Source: JAURDE01 sp965365285 (GTDB lineage: Bacteria > Bdellovibrionota > Bacteriovoracia > Bacteriovoracales > Bacteriovoracaceae). From it: 34,703 nucleotides of DNA. The translations under genes and the position numbers were made by a program. Under the pieces are notes generated by a model, which saw only the letters and a list, made by a program, of their open reading frames with translations, did no database searches and was not told where the DNA came from. Shown one piece after another: positions 24,453-33,078 of the stretch (within the stretch, counting starts at the first letter, position 1; every line of letters begins with the position of its first letter). The stretch is taken from assembly GCA_965365285.1 (NCBI GenBank), contig CBDUBC010000020.1, positions 1 to 34,703 on the forward strand. The letters run 5' to 3'.

Positions 24453-24890
24453 TTTATCATTGAGTGCATTAAGGAACAGTGGCTTCTTAATTTGAGGATC
24501 TAGACTATCTATTTTTTGAAGCGATCTTAAGATGGCCCTGTCCCACGAATTGGGTAATCGACTTTGAAAGCTTTGGAATCTAAAATAGGCATCTGTAACT
24601 TCAAGAGAACAAATATCTTCGCCTTCATAATGGAGTCTTGGAACTGCTTCAAGGGCCGCCCCTGTACTTCCTGTTGGACTTAAAAAGACTCTTACTAAAA
24701 GTCCCAAGCGCTCCATATCAAGAACTCCGCTTCCGTCAAAGGAGGGAAAGTCTGTGACTATTCTCATTTGAACATCTATTCTTCGAACATAATCAAGATC
24801 TAACTCTCTACGATTAAAACTTCTTTTAACCGTGAAGTCTAAGTCTGCGGCCTGAAGAGTTGAGAGCAGAGAGATGATAAGTAAAATCAT
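24408..24890 (-). CDS. Small exported protein of unknown function
   Basis: 160 residues with a short signal peptide (MILLIISLLSTLQA, cut near ADLDF). The mature part has two cysteines (EDICSLEV, EYCFGPLF), a possible disulphide. I do not recognise the family. GGAAG stands close before the ATG, and only one base separates the O-antigen ligase stop from this start, so it is co-transcribed with the ligase. The last 45 bases overlap ybbP head-on, about 14 codons on each side; both reading frames look intact. An envelope role linked to LPS or fibre display is only guilt by association. Confidence 0.7.
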   Translation of the reverse strand: MILLIISLLSTLQAADLDFTVKRSFNRRELDLDYVRRIDVQMRIVTDFPSFDGSGVLDMERLGLLVRVFLSPTGSTGAALEAVPRLHYEGEDICSLEVTDAYFRFQSFQSRLPNSWDRAILRSLQKIDSLDPQIKKPLFLNALNDKLRDTIAEYCFGPLF

Positions 24891-24891
24891 T

Positions 24892-26619
24892 TTAACTTCC
24901 TAGTTGGAGTGCCTTTTCAATGCGGTCAATGTTTATTTTAATTTCTCTTTGATAGCTGGGGTCTTTTTGGTATTTCAATACCTCTTTCCAGTAGAAAAGA
25001 GTCGAGCGGTAATCTTTTAATTGAAAAGAAATATAACCTAGATTGTGAAGAAGAGATTCGTGATAAGGATAGTAGGGAAGAACTTCCTTTAAAATCTTTC
25101 TCGCTCGATTATACTCCTTAAAATGACTAAGCCCTTTAGAGAATAAAATGGCAGTATTTTCATCGTAAGGATTATATTTTAAAGCCTTTTCGGAATGATA
25201 AACAATATACTTTGCCATGATATCTTTGTTTGAACTCTCTCGATCATACTGTAAGGAATAGACCTGTCCTGAATAGAAATTATGACTGAAATAAAGGTAT
25301 TGATTGATGAGCCAAAGAGATAAGAAAAATAGAGGAATAAGGGAATGTCTAAACCTATTAGAAAATACATCTATATCCCATTTAGTCTCTTTCGAATGAA
25401 CAAAAAGAGCAAGAGTAAAGATAATCATTAGAGGAAGAAACAGTTTATGAGGAAAAGAGAAAGTAGAGTAGGTTAAATAGGCCATCACTGCCATTAAGCA
25501 GGAAAGGCCTTGGATGAAATTTAATTCACTAAAAAGAATACAGTTTCTTACAATAGTAAAAAACATGAGAATCCAAAGTCCAAAGCCTATGAGTCCAACA
25601 GATGCAAGTATTTCGAGATGATCGTTATGCAGATTTTTAAGTTTCATAGACATGGAATAAGCACGGCCATCATCAATATACTTAGAATGGTAGAGAGGGT
25701 AGTGAATATACCAATTACCTATTCCAACACCTAATAAGGGATTATCCTTTACCATTCCGAGAGTATTGACCCAGTGAGATACACGTTCATTACTTCCCTG
25801 GGAGGCCTTACCTATAGGATTTGAAAATTGTTTAACTGCCAGTTCGAGCCTAGCTTTGATTCGCTCTAAACGGGAGTATTTTGGGTTCCCTAAAAAAGTG
25901 AATATTAGTCCCGAGATTGTCAGAAAAACCATTACGGGCACAAATATCTTTTTACTAAGAAGTGGTCTTTGATGCTTTATTAAAAAGTAAATACTGACAA
26001 GACCCATTACAATTAAACTAAGCCAGGCTTGTCTTGCTTGAGCAAGAATAAGAAAGCAAAGTGAGATACTGCTAGAAGTTAAGGTTAGTTTATTTTTATT
26101 TTTAAAAAACAAGGCCAATCCAAGAGGTATAGTTAGAATAATGAATTGGCTGGCCATATTTTTATTACCAAAAGTCGCTCCATATTCACCGAGATTGTTA
26201 AATATATTGAGATTAAAGGACGTGGTAATCAGCCCTATTAAGGCCACAATTGCACCAGCTAGGCTTAATTTAAAGAAAAGGGAGTCTAAATCTCTTATAT
26301 ACTGATAGGTCACGATAGCGCCTAAAAAGGAACACCAAAGAGGGATCAAATGGCTTATGGCCCAATAAAAATTATGGGACCACAGTGAGCTCAATGTTGC
26401 GAAACCTAAGAAGGCCATAATTGATAATATAGTTTTTTTATGATTTTCTAATTTTCGATATCCATGGCCTGCCCAAAACAGATAGATAAAGATGGGAAGG
26501 GCCAGAGCGATTTTAAGATTTTCCGGTTTCGCAACAACAAACTTCAGTGTACTTAAAGAGCATAGGAAAGGAAGAACAAAAAAAACGATATTAAATAAGG
26601 CCCTTGAAAACTTTTGCAT
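24892..26619 (-). CDS. O-antigen ligase family membrane protein with TPR tail
   Basis: 575 residues. About 11-12 membrane helices span 1-425. The large periplasmic loop has the Wzy_C/WaaL signatures: SNERVSHWVNTLGMVKDNPL, LGVGIGNW and HNDHLEILASVGLIGFG. The segment from about 440 is soluble with two or three TPR-like helices (ILKEVLPYYPYHESLLHNLGY). WaaL-type enzymes join O-polysaccharide to lipid A-core; related members glycosylate pilins or polymerise O units. Upstream gene is the 1403-residue fibre (22 bases), downstream a small exported protein (1 base). Glycosylation of the fibre, rather than LPS, is a possible alternative. Confidence 0.88.
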   Translation of the reverse strand: MQKFSRALFNIVFFVLPFLCSLSTLKFVVAKPENLKIALALPIFIYLFWAGHGYRKLENHKKTILSIMAFLGFATLSSLWSHNFYWAISHLIPLWCSFLGAIVTYQYIRDLDSLFFKLSLAGAIVALIGLITTSFNLNIFNNLGEYGATFGNKNMASQFIILTIPLGLALFFKNKNKLTLTSSSISLCFLILAQARQAWLSLIVMGLVSIYFLIKHQRPLLSKKIFVPVMVFLTISGLIFTFLGNPKYSRLERIKARLELAVKQFSNPIGKASQGSNERVSHWVNTLGMVKDNPLLGVGIGNWYIHYPLYHSKYIDDGRAYSMSMKLKNLHNDHLEILASVGLIGFGLWILMFFTIVRNCILFSELNFIQGLSCLMAVMAYLTYSTFSFPHKLFLPLMIIFTLALFVHSKETKWDIDVFSNRFRHSLIPLFFLSLWLINQYLYFSHNFYSGQVYSLQYDRESSNKDIMAKYIVYHSEKALKYNPYDENTAILFSKGLSHFKEYNRARKILKEVLPYYPYHESLLHNLGYISFQLKDYRSTLFYWKEVLKYQKDPSYQREIKINIDRIEKALQLGS

Positions 26620-26641
26620 GCCTTATTCTAAACGATGGATT

Positions 26642-29600
26642 CTATTTACAAAAGGGGGCGTTTGGATCCTGAGAACAAAGGTAGGATTTTAGCATTGCAT
26701 TCTCACTTTCAAGCTTTTCTACTCTTTCCTCTAAATTTGCAACTCTCAGATCTAAAGATCCTTTCATGACTTGAAGCATTTCTTTATTTTTATCTAACTC
26801 TTTTTGCTGCTCGTTGGTAGCGTTGATGAGTAATGGAATGATTTCGGTAAGTCTTACTCTAAGATAACCGTCCTTATCAATACTCACGGCCTCTGGAAGA
26901 ACTGCTTGAACCTCCTGAGCGATAACCCCAACCCTTGGATCGGCTTCAAAGTCATCCGTTAGGTATTTATAATAAACTCCTTGGATACTGGAGAGCTTTT
27001 CAACGGAAACATAAGCGATATCTCTTTTCTTTCTTCTATCTGAGAGAGCGGCCCATGCTGTCGCCCCACTATTAAGGATAACCCCAACATTGGACTGATT
27101 TTGAACATAAAAGGATTCTGCGTCTGTGAAGGTAACTCCATCATTCGTAATAGATGTGTTTGTCCCACTTAGTAAATCTAAACTAAAAAAGGTCACAGCA
27201 TTTGTAGGGCCTAGTCCAAGAGAGGTCCTCGCGGTATCTCCTGATTCAGCTACCCAATTCGCTCCATCACCGACAATAATGGTACTGTCTGTCGGAGTTA
27301 AACCAAGTAGTGGTGGAGTAACCCAATTAAGATTTCCTGCTCCATCACTAGTGAGAGCTTGTCCGTTCGTTCCAAAATTAGCAGGTAATGTTAGAGTATA
27401 AGTTGCACCCAGTGGCTCGGGTGATTTTAGGCCAACATATTCTCCACCTGCCGAATCATGAAGCCGAAGTTCATTATTTTGTTCGACATTAAGGTGACCT
27501 GTCTTAATGAAAGTTTCTCCGTCACTATTAATGACAAGACGATTATCAATAGTTCCACCGTTGAGAGTACTCAAGCTAATATTTCCATCCTCGGCCCCAT
27601 TTGTAATATCAGTTAACGCCGAAGTAATCGAAGCACTAATAGTGGGTAGAGTAGCATTATTTTCACTTCTAAATATGATCCCTGCACCGATACCATTGGC
27701 AGGCGTATCCGCCATGTGGGTGAGAGTTAGTAGGGAAGTGATATCTGAATTATTGATATCATCTTCCATAACTTCGAGAGGAGTAAGAGGATCATTTGTC
27801 TTAATACCAACATGAGCGCCTGTATCAGGCTGTAGATAAATATCTCCAGCATTTGGAACAATCGAATTTTGAGTTTTAATGGTTAAAAAGTCATCATTAG
27901 CATTCTCATGTCCTATGATAGCTTTACTAACTGTATTCTGCACATAGGAAGTATAGAAGTGAGTAGTTCCTTCAAGTCTTTGACCTTCTCCATTAAGGGT
28001 ATCTGAAATATGAAATCGAACTCCAGGACTTGAAGTACCTAGTCCGAGATATCCAGCTGGAGTTACAATCATTCTTTCAGTTCCCGAAGTATCGAATCGA
28101 ATGTTATCATCTCCACCAGTTTTTTCAACGTGAATAGAAGTATTTCCATCGCTATCTGTAATGGTTGAAGTTACATAATCCCCAGGAATCGTTAGGTTTC
28201 CTAATCCATCAAGACTTAAAACTGTAGAAAGAGCGGCACCAGCATTCTTAAGTTTAAAGTCCATTCTAGCTGTTTCTGCACCATTGGCCACGCTCGTAGA
28301 TACCACTTCAATAGAGGCCATACTTTCTACTGAACCAGAATCATCTTCCGTATTAAAAAGCATTCCTACCCCTAAACCGTTAGCGGCAGTTCCTGATGAC
28401 TCTGTTGCAATTTCAAGAACATTAACAACTGCATTAGTAACTGCAGACTCATCACTCACAGAGAGCTTTGTATTTGGAGTAGCTTGACCAACTCCAAGAT
28501 TACCTGCACCGTTGGGGATTAATAAAATATCAGAATCCGCTGAGACTGAGCTAATAGTAGACCCATCGATCACCAAATTATCTAATCCTAAATATGTGAT
28601 AGGAGTAGTCCCACCTAAAGAGGCATTATCAAGCGTACCACTATCGGCGTCTATTGAAGTGAAAGCGGCCGTATTTGGAGTTGTAACTCCAATCGGTGTA
28701 TTTTCTAAAGCAGTCGCGGAAAGAGTTGTAAAGATACCAGAGCCTGGTGTGGTAGCTCCGATAGTGGAAAAATCACCTGAAGAAGGTGTTGTTAATCCTA
28801 TGCTTGTTCCATCAATTGTTCCTGAATCAATATCTGCACTTGTTAGAGTGGCAGTGCTATTTGTGATGGCAACGCTATCAAGTGTACCACCTGTTACACT
28901 AACGGCCGTGGAATCTTGAAAAGACATACTACCAAGACCTACAATGTTGCCCGCAGTGAGATTGGTTAATAATGATCCGTCGACTGCTGGTAAGCGCGAG
29001 GAACCATCTAATTGGACAATCTGGTTGGCACCAACTCCGACATTAACATCAATCGTTCCTGAACTTGTGATCGTACCACCGAGTAGGCCAACTCCAGCGG
29101 TCACGTCCGTCACGGTACCACTGGTTGCGACAGGAAGTGTAAACCAAGAGAGAACCCCCGTTCCATTTGTCGAAAGAACCTGTCCTGGTGTCCCATCATC
29201 AACTGGAAGAAGGAGAGTGTAATTTGCCGCTAGTGCAGGGTTCGATTGAATTGTGACATAGTTTGTTGTCCCATCATTATCTTTTAATTTTAGAGTGTCA
29301 TTTACCGTATGAGTGAGAGACTCGGTGTTACCAGAAAAAACACCACCAATAGCAGATACTGTTCCTGTGGAGGTCAAAGTAATATTGGCCATAGAAATAG
29401 CACCGGTTAAATTTAGGTCTGTAGCATTCACTTCAGATGTAACATCCACTTGACCAGCGGAGAGAACATTTCCTGAAAGATCAAGATCTCCAAACATGAC
29501 GTCACCTGATTTTTGAACACTAGTTGTGACACTCCCTGAAAAACTATTGAGTTGTTGCTGTAGTTTTCCAAAGGCCCCAACAATGCTATCAGAGACATTA

Positions 29601-30853
29601 ATAGTGGTGTCTGGACTTCCACTCACATCAAGCCCCGTTAATTGGGCCGTTAAAGTAAGAGCTGAGATATCTTCAAAAGTATTGTTCCCACTGAGATATT
29701 TTGAGGAATCCCCAGGGAAGGCAATATTATCTTGCTTTGTAGAATTTAAAAGAGTGACTGTTGCATCTAGGGCCGAAACATCAACTCCATCAACGGTTGT
29801 ACCAACAGCCATATTAATACTCGCTCCTGGACCTAAGTTTAGGTTTCCAGAAATAGTTCCCCCTGTTGCATTGACTTTAGTTCCAAGAGCAGGGATAAGA
29901 CCATTGATTTTGCTCATATCAATCGCAGCCGTCGTTGAAATGTCGGCATCTATGATAGTTCCATCTGAAATTTGAGAGGTTGTAATATTATTAACGGAGT
30001 AAGCACTAGGCTCCCACTTACCAGACGTGGAATTGTATAACAAAATATCTCCGTTAGTAGGAAAGGTTGCGTAATCGACATCGGCTACATCATTAAGTGA
30101 AGATGTTGTTTTATCTATTTGCGCCCAAGAATAATCGTTAACTTGTGAGGTAACAGCACCTTTTCTTCCATTAAATGATAAAACATTTGGAGAATTATTT
30201 ATTTTTTGCCAATCAGAGCCATTATAGATGGCCCAATCACCGACTTGCCAATCATTTTCTCCACTAAGGCTTTGAGTACCCGCAATACTAACTATCCAAT
30301 ATTCACCATTATTTGGAGAAAAGCTTGGTGGGTTTCCACTACCACCTTCCACGACTCTTCTTGCATCCCAACCTCCCATGAACTGAATTCCATTCAAGGC
30401 CTGAGGAACCCATGTATTACTGGTGTCATCCCACGTAAGAACATCTCCATCATTGGCCCCGTTTTGCTCGAGGATGACGTTGAGATTAAAACTAGATTGA
30501 GCATAAGCATTACTAAGAATAAGGTTTAAAGAAGAGTTTATAAAAAGATTAAAACTTCCTTGCAATCTAAGAATGAGTTGGTTTGCCGTTCGTTGAATAA
30601 ATTGCAATTGTTCATTGATACCAGGTCCATTCATTCTGGCCACATCGATAAGATCCAGATTGACTCCGGAGACAATAAATTGGTCATTGATTAACTGAAT
30701 ATTGGAAACAGAAAATTCTGTAGATTGTTTTTTTTGGTTGGCCGCTCTCTCCTCCAGATTAAGTCCAGCAATTTTAAGCTCATTTTGTTGAGTCGGGGGG
30801 ACACATCCCCACAGCGTTGCTAAAATGGTGAAAAGACTTAACAATTTATTCAC
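26642..30853 (-). CDS. Giant fibre lipoprotein with C-terminal S74 intramolecular chaperone
   Basis: 1403 residues, start GTG. A lipoprotein-like signal ends TLWGC (lipid Cys17; Trp at -2 is unusual). Residues 130-150 and 264-283 repeat a GD(V/I)L..(D/N)(D/S)TS..W.P phrase. Residues 155-240 match a phage tail module: NGEYWIVS, WQVGDWAIYNG-x-DWQKI, then SFNGRKGAV. Then come beta-helix-like fibre repeats, two copies of a YTL-LP..GT.GQ.L...G-W module (about 520-575 and 1125-1180) and three modules opening with a GLGT-SSP-like turn (785, 935, 1014). The C-terminus is peptidase S74: SDRRKKRDI with Ser1271 and Lys1276, then GVIAQEVQ and a coiled coil (1345-1390). Cleavage before Ser1271 would free a 133-residue chaperone after trimerisation. 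Inferred: surface-exposed trimeric adhesion fibre. Confidence 0.9.
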   Translation of the reverse strand: MNKLLSLFTILATLWGCVPPTQQNELKIAGLNLEERAANQKKQSTEFSVSNIQLINDQFIVSGVNLDLIDVARMNGPGINEQLQFIQRTANQLILRLQGSFNLFINSSLNLILSNAYAQSSFNLNVILEQNGANDGDVLTWDDTSNTWVPQALNGIQFMGGWDARRVVEGGSGNPPSFSPNNGEYWIVSIAGTQSLSGENDWQVGDWAIYNGSDWQKINNSPNVLSFNGRKGAVTSQVNDYSWAQIDKTTSSLNDVADVDYATFPTNGDILLYNSTSGKWEPSAYSVNNITTSQISDGTIIDADISTTAAIDMSKINGLIPALGTKVNATGGTISGNLNLGPGASINMAVGTTVDGVDVSALDATVTLLNSTKQDNIAFPGDSSKYLSGNNTFEDISALTLTAQLTGLDVSGSPDTTINVSDSIVGAFGKLQQQLNSFSGSVTTSVQKSGDVMFGDLDLSGNVLSAGQVDVTSEVNATDLNLTGAISMANITLTSTGTVSAIGGVFSGNTESLTHTVNDTLKLKDNDGTTNYVTIQSNPALAANYTLLLPVDDGTPGQVLSTNGTGVLSWFTLPVATSGTVTDVTAGVGLLGGTITSSGTIDVNVGVGANQIVQLDGSSRLPAVDGSLLTNLTAGNIVGLGSMSFQDSTAVSVTGGTLDSVAITNSTATLTSADIDSGTIDGTSIGLTTPSSGDFSTIGATTPGSGIFTTLSATALENTPIGVTTPNTAAFTSIDADSGTLDNASLGGTTPITYLGLDNLVIDGSTISSVSADSDILLIPNGAGNLGVGQATPNTKLSVSDESAVTNAVVNVLEIATESSGTAANGLGVGMLFNTEDDSGSVESMASIEVVSTSVANGAETARMDFKLKNAGAALSTVLSLDGLGNLTIPGDYVTSTITDSDGNTSIHVEKTGGDDNIRFDTSGTERMIVTPAGYLGLGTSSPGVRFHISDTLNGEGQRLEGTTHFYTSYVQNTVSKAIIGHENANDDFLTIKTQNSIVPNAGDIYLQPDTGAHVGIKTNDPLTPLEVMEDDINNSDITSLLTLTHMADTPANGIGAGIIFRSENNATLPTISASITSALTDITNGAEDGNISLSTLNGGTIDNRLVINSDGETFIKTGHLNVEQNNELRLHDSAGGEYVGLKSPEPLGATYTLTLPANFGTNGQALTSDGAGNLNWVTPPLLGLTPTDSTIIVGDGANWVAESGDTARTSLGLGPTNAVTFFSLDLLSGTNTSITNDGVTFTDAESFYVQNQSNVGVILNSGATAWAALSDRRKKRDIAYVSVEKLSSIQGVYYKYLTDDFEADPRVGVIAQEVQAVLPEAVSIDKDGYLRVRLTEIIPLLINATNEQQKELDKNKEMLQVMKGSLDLRVANLEERVEKLESENAMLKSYLCSQDPNAPFCK

Positions 30854-30875
30854 TTTAGGCCCTATTCGTTTATAA

Positions 30876-30890
30876 ATAACAAATTGTTAT
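30876..30890. promoter_or_regulatory. Operator-like inverted repeat upstream of the fibre gene
   Basis: ATAACAA, one central base, TTGTTAT: a 15-base palindrome with 7-base arms, 23 bases upstream of the fibre GTG and within the area where its promoter must lie. It has the size of a dimeric repressor site, but A/T richness makes chance plausible. Confidence 0.3.
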
Positions 30891-31046
30891 CGTATTCATC
30901 TTAATTCGGCTTAAGGTGCTAATTTTCTTTTGATCAGATTTCAGTAATTTAGAAATAAAAAAAAAATTTAAATTTTAAAATTAGCCAAAAATTTGGGACA
31001 ATATCTATAAATTCTATAAGCTTTATTGATAAAGGAAGTACTTGAT

Positions 31047-31622
31047 ATGATTAGTCTTTTAATGAGTTTTACTCTTTTAATCCTCTCTTCTTGTTCCTCT
31101 CCTCCTATGAAAATCAATAGGGACTCTATTAAACCTGGAGGTAGTGTTTTGATTAAGGGAAAATCGCATAAACTCTACAAGGGGATTATTAAAAAAGGTC
31201 AAAAGTTTTCTTCCCTTATTCAAAAGAGTGGAATTGATTACCAACCTTCTTCTCAAGTCACTATTGTGAGTATTGTACCTTCGATCGACACAAAAGTTTG
31301 TGAAGAACAAACTCATATTTTAGGAGAAACAAAAATAAATCCAAAGATTAGATTGGTGACAATTTCAAGAGATCTTCCTATGGCCCAAAAAAGGTTTGCT
31401 AGCGAAGCAAAGCTAGAGAACATTGATTATTTTTCGGATTATAAATTTGGTCGGTTTGGCAGAAATGCAGGAATTCTTATTCAGGGTAAAGAGCTACTCT
31501 CAAGGGGAGTGCTAGTTCTCGATCAAAAAGATCGTATTCAATATTTTCAATTCGTATCTGAAGTGACAGAGTTGCCAGACATGAAGAAGGCATTTGAGAT
31601 CGCAGAATCTCTTCTTCCTTAG
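31047..31622 (+). CDS. Thiol peroxidase (Tpx)-like lipoprotein lacking the resolving cysteine
   Basis: 191 residues from ATG 31047, which has AAGGAAG eight bases before it; a TTG at 31026 is an inferior start. The N-terminus is a lipoprotein signal (LLILSSC, lipid Cys16). The rest follows Tpx: SIVPSIDTKVCEEQTH with peroxidatic Cys85, the SRDLPMAQKRF segment, SDYKFGRFG, and SEVTELPDM. In Tpx a second cysteine directly follows QKRF; here that residue is Ala118, and only Cys16 and Cys85 exist. So it would be a one-Cys enzyme, reduced by an outside thiol, or an inactive relative. Membrane-anchored Tpx is unusual as the family is normally soluble. Confidence 0.85.
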   Translation: MISLLMSFTLLILSSCSSPPMKINRDSIKPGGSVLIKGKSHKLYKGIIKKGQKFSSLIQKSGIDYQPSSQVTIVSIVPSIDTKVCEEQTHILGETKINPKIRLVTISRDLPMAQKRFASEAKLENIDYFSDYKFGRFGRNAGILIQGKELLSRGVLVLDQKDRIQYFQFVSEVTELPDMKKAFEIAESLLP

Positions 31623-31681
31623 AGTTAGTTCAATTTATATTATTTAGTTTATCAATTCCTTTTTTTTTCCGATATATATCT

Positions 31682-32407
31682 ATGGCAAAACCACTATCGC
31701 GAAAAGAGCAAGAAGCACAAAAAGCTGAAGAAAGAATCCGAAAAGTTGCGGTTGAAAGATACCGAAACCGTCTTGGCACCCTAAAAGCTGGAATGGATTT
31801 TTCCGCTAAAGAAAATTACAAAGACGCAGTTCAAAATTACAAAGTTTATTTAACAGTACTTGCTAATTATTTTAATGCCGAAGAAAAAACTCTATCGCCT
31901 AAATTATTTGATCAAAAAAAAGATCTCACAGAAATGCTTCTTGTGAGTCAAGTTTACTGGGATCTTGCTAAGATTTTCGATAAAAATCCAAATCTCTTTA
32001 AGGATTGTGAAAGGTATCTTAGTCAATTTGTGAAATTTTCGACAGGCTATAAATATCAATATGTAAACTCGGAAATCATTCGAAAGTATATTAAAAGTGG
32101 TAAAGTTCGCAATATTGAAGCCTTTAAAAAGGCCCATGAAAAACTCAAAAGTAGTAAGGGTTTTTGTTTCGTGGCCACCTATGCATTTGGTGAGGATCAC
32201 CCCATCACAAATGACCTTCGCTTATTCAGAGATCATGTCCTTAATCAAAGTCCATTAGGGCGATGGTTTATAAGAACCTATTACCATTATTCACCTGAAC
32301 TTGTGCTTTTTCTGTGTAGGCATCAAAAGTTTGGGGAAATATTTACCCGACACGTGGCCATACCTGTATTAAGGATAGTGAATAGAATTACTCAAATAAA
32401 GCGATAA
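31682..32407 (+). CDS. CFI-box-CTERM-type protein
   Basis: 241 residues, no signal peptide. The N-terminus (1-30) is charged and helical, the middle helical (about 35-155, TPR-like in feel). The C-terminal block has the CFI-box pattern: CFVATYAFG from Cys162, HP at 173-174, LRLFRDHVLNQSPLGRWFI and YYHYSPELVLF. The pattern C-F-I-A-T-(x)-G...LR-x-FRD...G-R-x-x-(x)-YY-x-x-SP recurs at the ends of many unrelated bacterial proteins with unknown function. A T-rich stretch and an ATATAT run precede the ATG, with no Shine-Dalgarno. Possible relation to the coiled-coil gene after it, 66 bases on. Confidence 0.7.
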   Translation: MAKPLSRKEQEAQKAEERIRKVAVERYRNRLGTLKAGMDFSAKENYKDAVQNYKVYLTVLANYFNAEEKTLSPKLFDQKKDLTEMLLVSQVYWDLAKIFDKNPNLFKDCERYLSQFVKFSTGYKYQYVNSEIIRKYIKSGKVRNIEAFKKAHEKLKSSKGFCFVATYAFGEDHPITNDLRLFRDHVLNQSPLGRWFIRTYYHYSPELVLFLCRHQKFGEIFTRHVAIPVLRIVNRITQIKR

Positions 32408-32464
32408 GCTGCTCAACTTTTCCCACACGAAAAAAATGCTGCTCAGTGATATACTTTCCTCAAT

Positions 32465-32470
32465 GGAGGA
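32465..32470 (+). promoter_or_regulatory. Strong Shine-Dalgarno of the coiled-coil gene
   Basis: GGAGGA lies three bases before ATG 32474; together with TATACT at 32450-32455 it suggests independent expression of the gene. Confidence 0.5.
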
Positions 32471-32473
32471 ACT

Positions 32474-33037
32474 ATGGCCAAAAAAGTAGGTGGTGAAGTT
32501 GATTTTCAAATACGTTTAGCGAACCAAAGACAAGTCGCCAAAGATCATCTAAGAAACGTTAAAAAAGGTTTTGAAAAAGAAATAGAAACCTTAAGAGAGA
32601 ATTCTGAGAATAGAGTCGAAGTGAAAGATAAGCAATTTACCGATGAAAAATCTAAGATTGTTACTGGATATGAAGATAAATTAGAAGAATCTTCTAGCCT
32701 CACGAGACTTGCTCTTAATCGAAGCCAAAATGAAAAAAATAGGGCCATCGCTAATATGGAAGAGCAATTTGAAGAGGAGAGAATGGAGATGAGAGAAAAG
32801 TTTAGAACAGAAACGAATAACCTCATCAAAAGTTATAGAGAAAAGCTAGAGGCCAAAGATCGTGAAATGGCAGAACTTAAAGAAAATGTCCATAAATCGG
32901 CCAAACAAAAGGTGATGGCCCTTCAGGAAGAGAACGAAAAAATTCGTGTCTATTACGATAAAAAAATCGATGAAGTAAAAGACGAATACGAAAAAGAAAT
33001 CGATAAAATCTACGAAGAGCAGCGTCGTAATAGCTAA
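32474..33037 (+). CDS. Coiled-coil protein of unknown function
   Basis: 187 residues, nearly all charged or hydrophilic (Glu, Lys, Arg dominate) with heptad-like spacing of Leu, Ile, Val and Met from about residue 25 to the end; almost no Gly or Pro. No signal peptide or membrane helix, so probably a cytoplasmic rod. I do not recognise a family, and long coiled coils match many unrelated proteins. A near-perfect GGAGGA site precedes the ATG. Set between the CFI-box gene and sufE without overlaps. Confidence 0.75.
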   Translation: MAKKVGGEVDFQIRLANQRQVAKDHLRNVKKGFEKEIETLRENSENRVEVKDKQFTDEKSKIVTGYEDKLEESSSLTRLALNRSQNEKNRAIANMEEQFEEERMEMREKFRTETNNLIKSYREKLEAKDREMAELKENVHKSAKQKVMALQEENEKIRVYYDKKIDEVKDEYEKEIDKIYEEQRRNS

Positions 33038-33043
33038 AGGCCC

Positions 33044-33072
33044 TTGTCCAAATTGATTTGTCGGGCTAATAT
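33044..33072 (+). promoter_or_regulatory. Candidate sufE-hemB promoter giving a leaderless mRNA
   Basis: TTGTCC (33044-33049), exactly 17 bases, TAATAT (33067-33072). The -10 ends six bases before the sufE ATG, so the predicted +1 is the A of the start codon; the CCCCGC in between is not a ribosome binding site. Confidence 0.5.
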
Positions 33073-33078
33073 CCCCGC

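Noticed and set aside
28284..28919. Long plus-strand frames opposite the fibre gene (also at 27126, 27507, 28944, 29526)
   Set aside because: They are frames antisense to a repetitive Thr/Ser/Gly-rich gene, lack ribosome binding sites and resemble no protein; the minus-strand S74 fibre explains the region.
26642..30853. Prophage fragment
   Set aside because: Tail-fibre-like modules and S74 are present, but there is a lipoprotein signal and no capsid, tail, integrase or lysis gene nearby.
33037..33070. GCCC/GGGC hairpin between the coiled-coil gene and sufE as a terminator
   Set aside because: 4-bp stem with a long loop and no T tract; the sequence is better explained by the sufE promoter.
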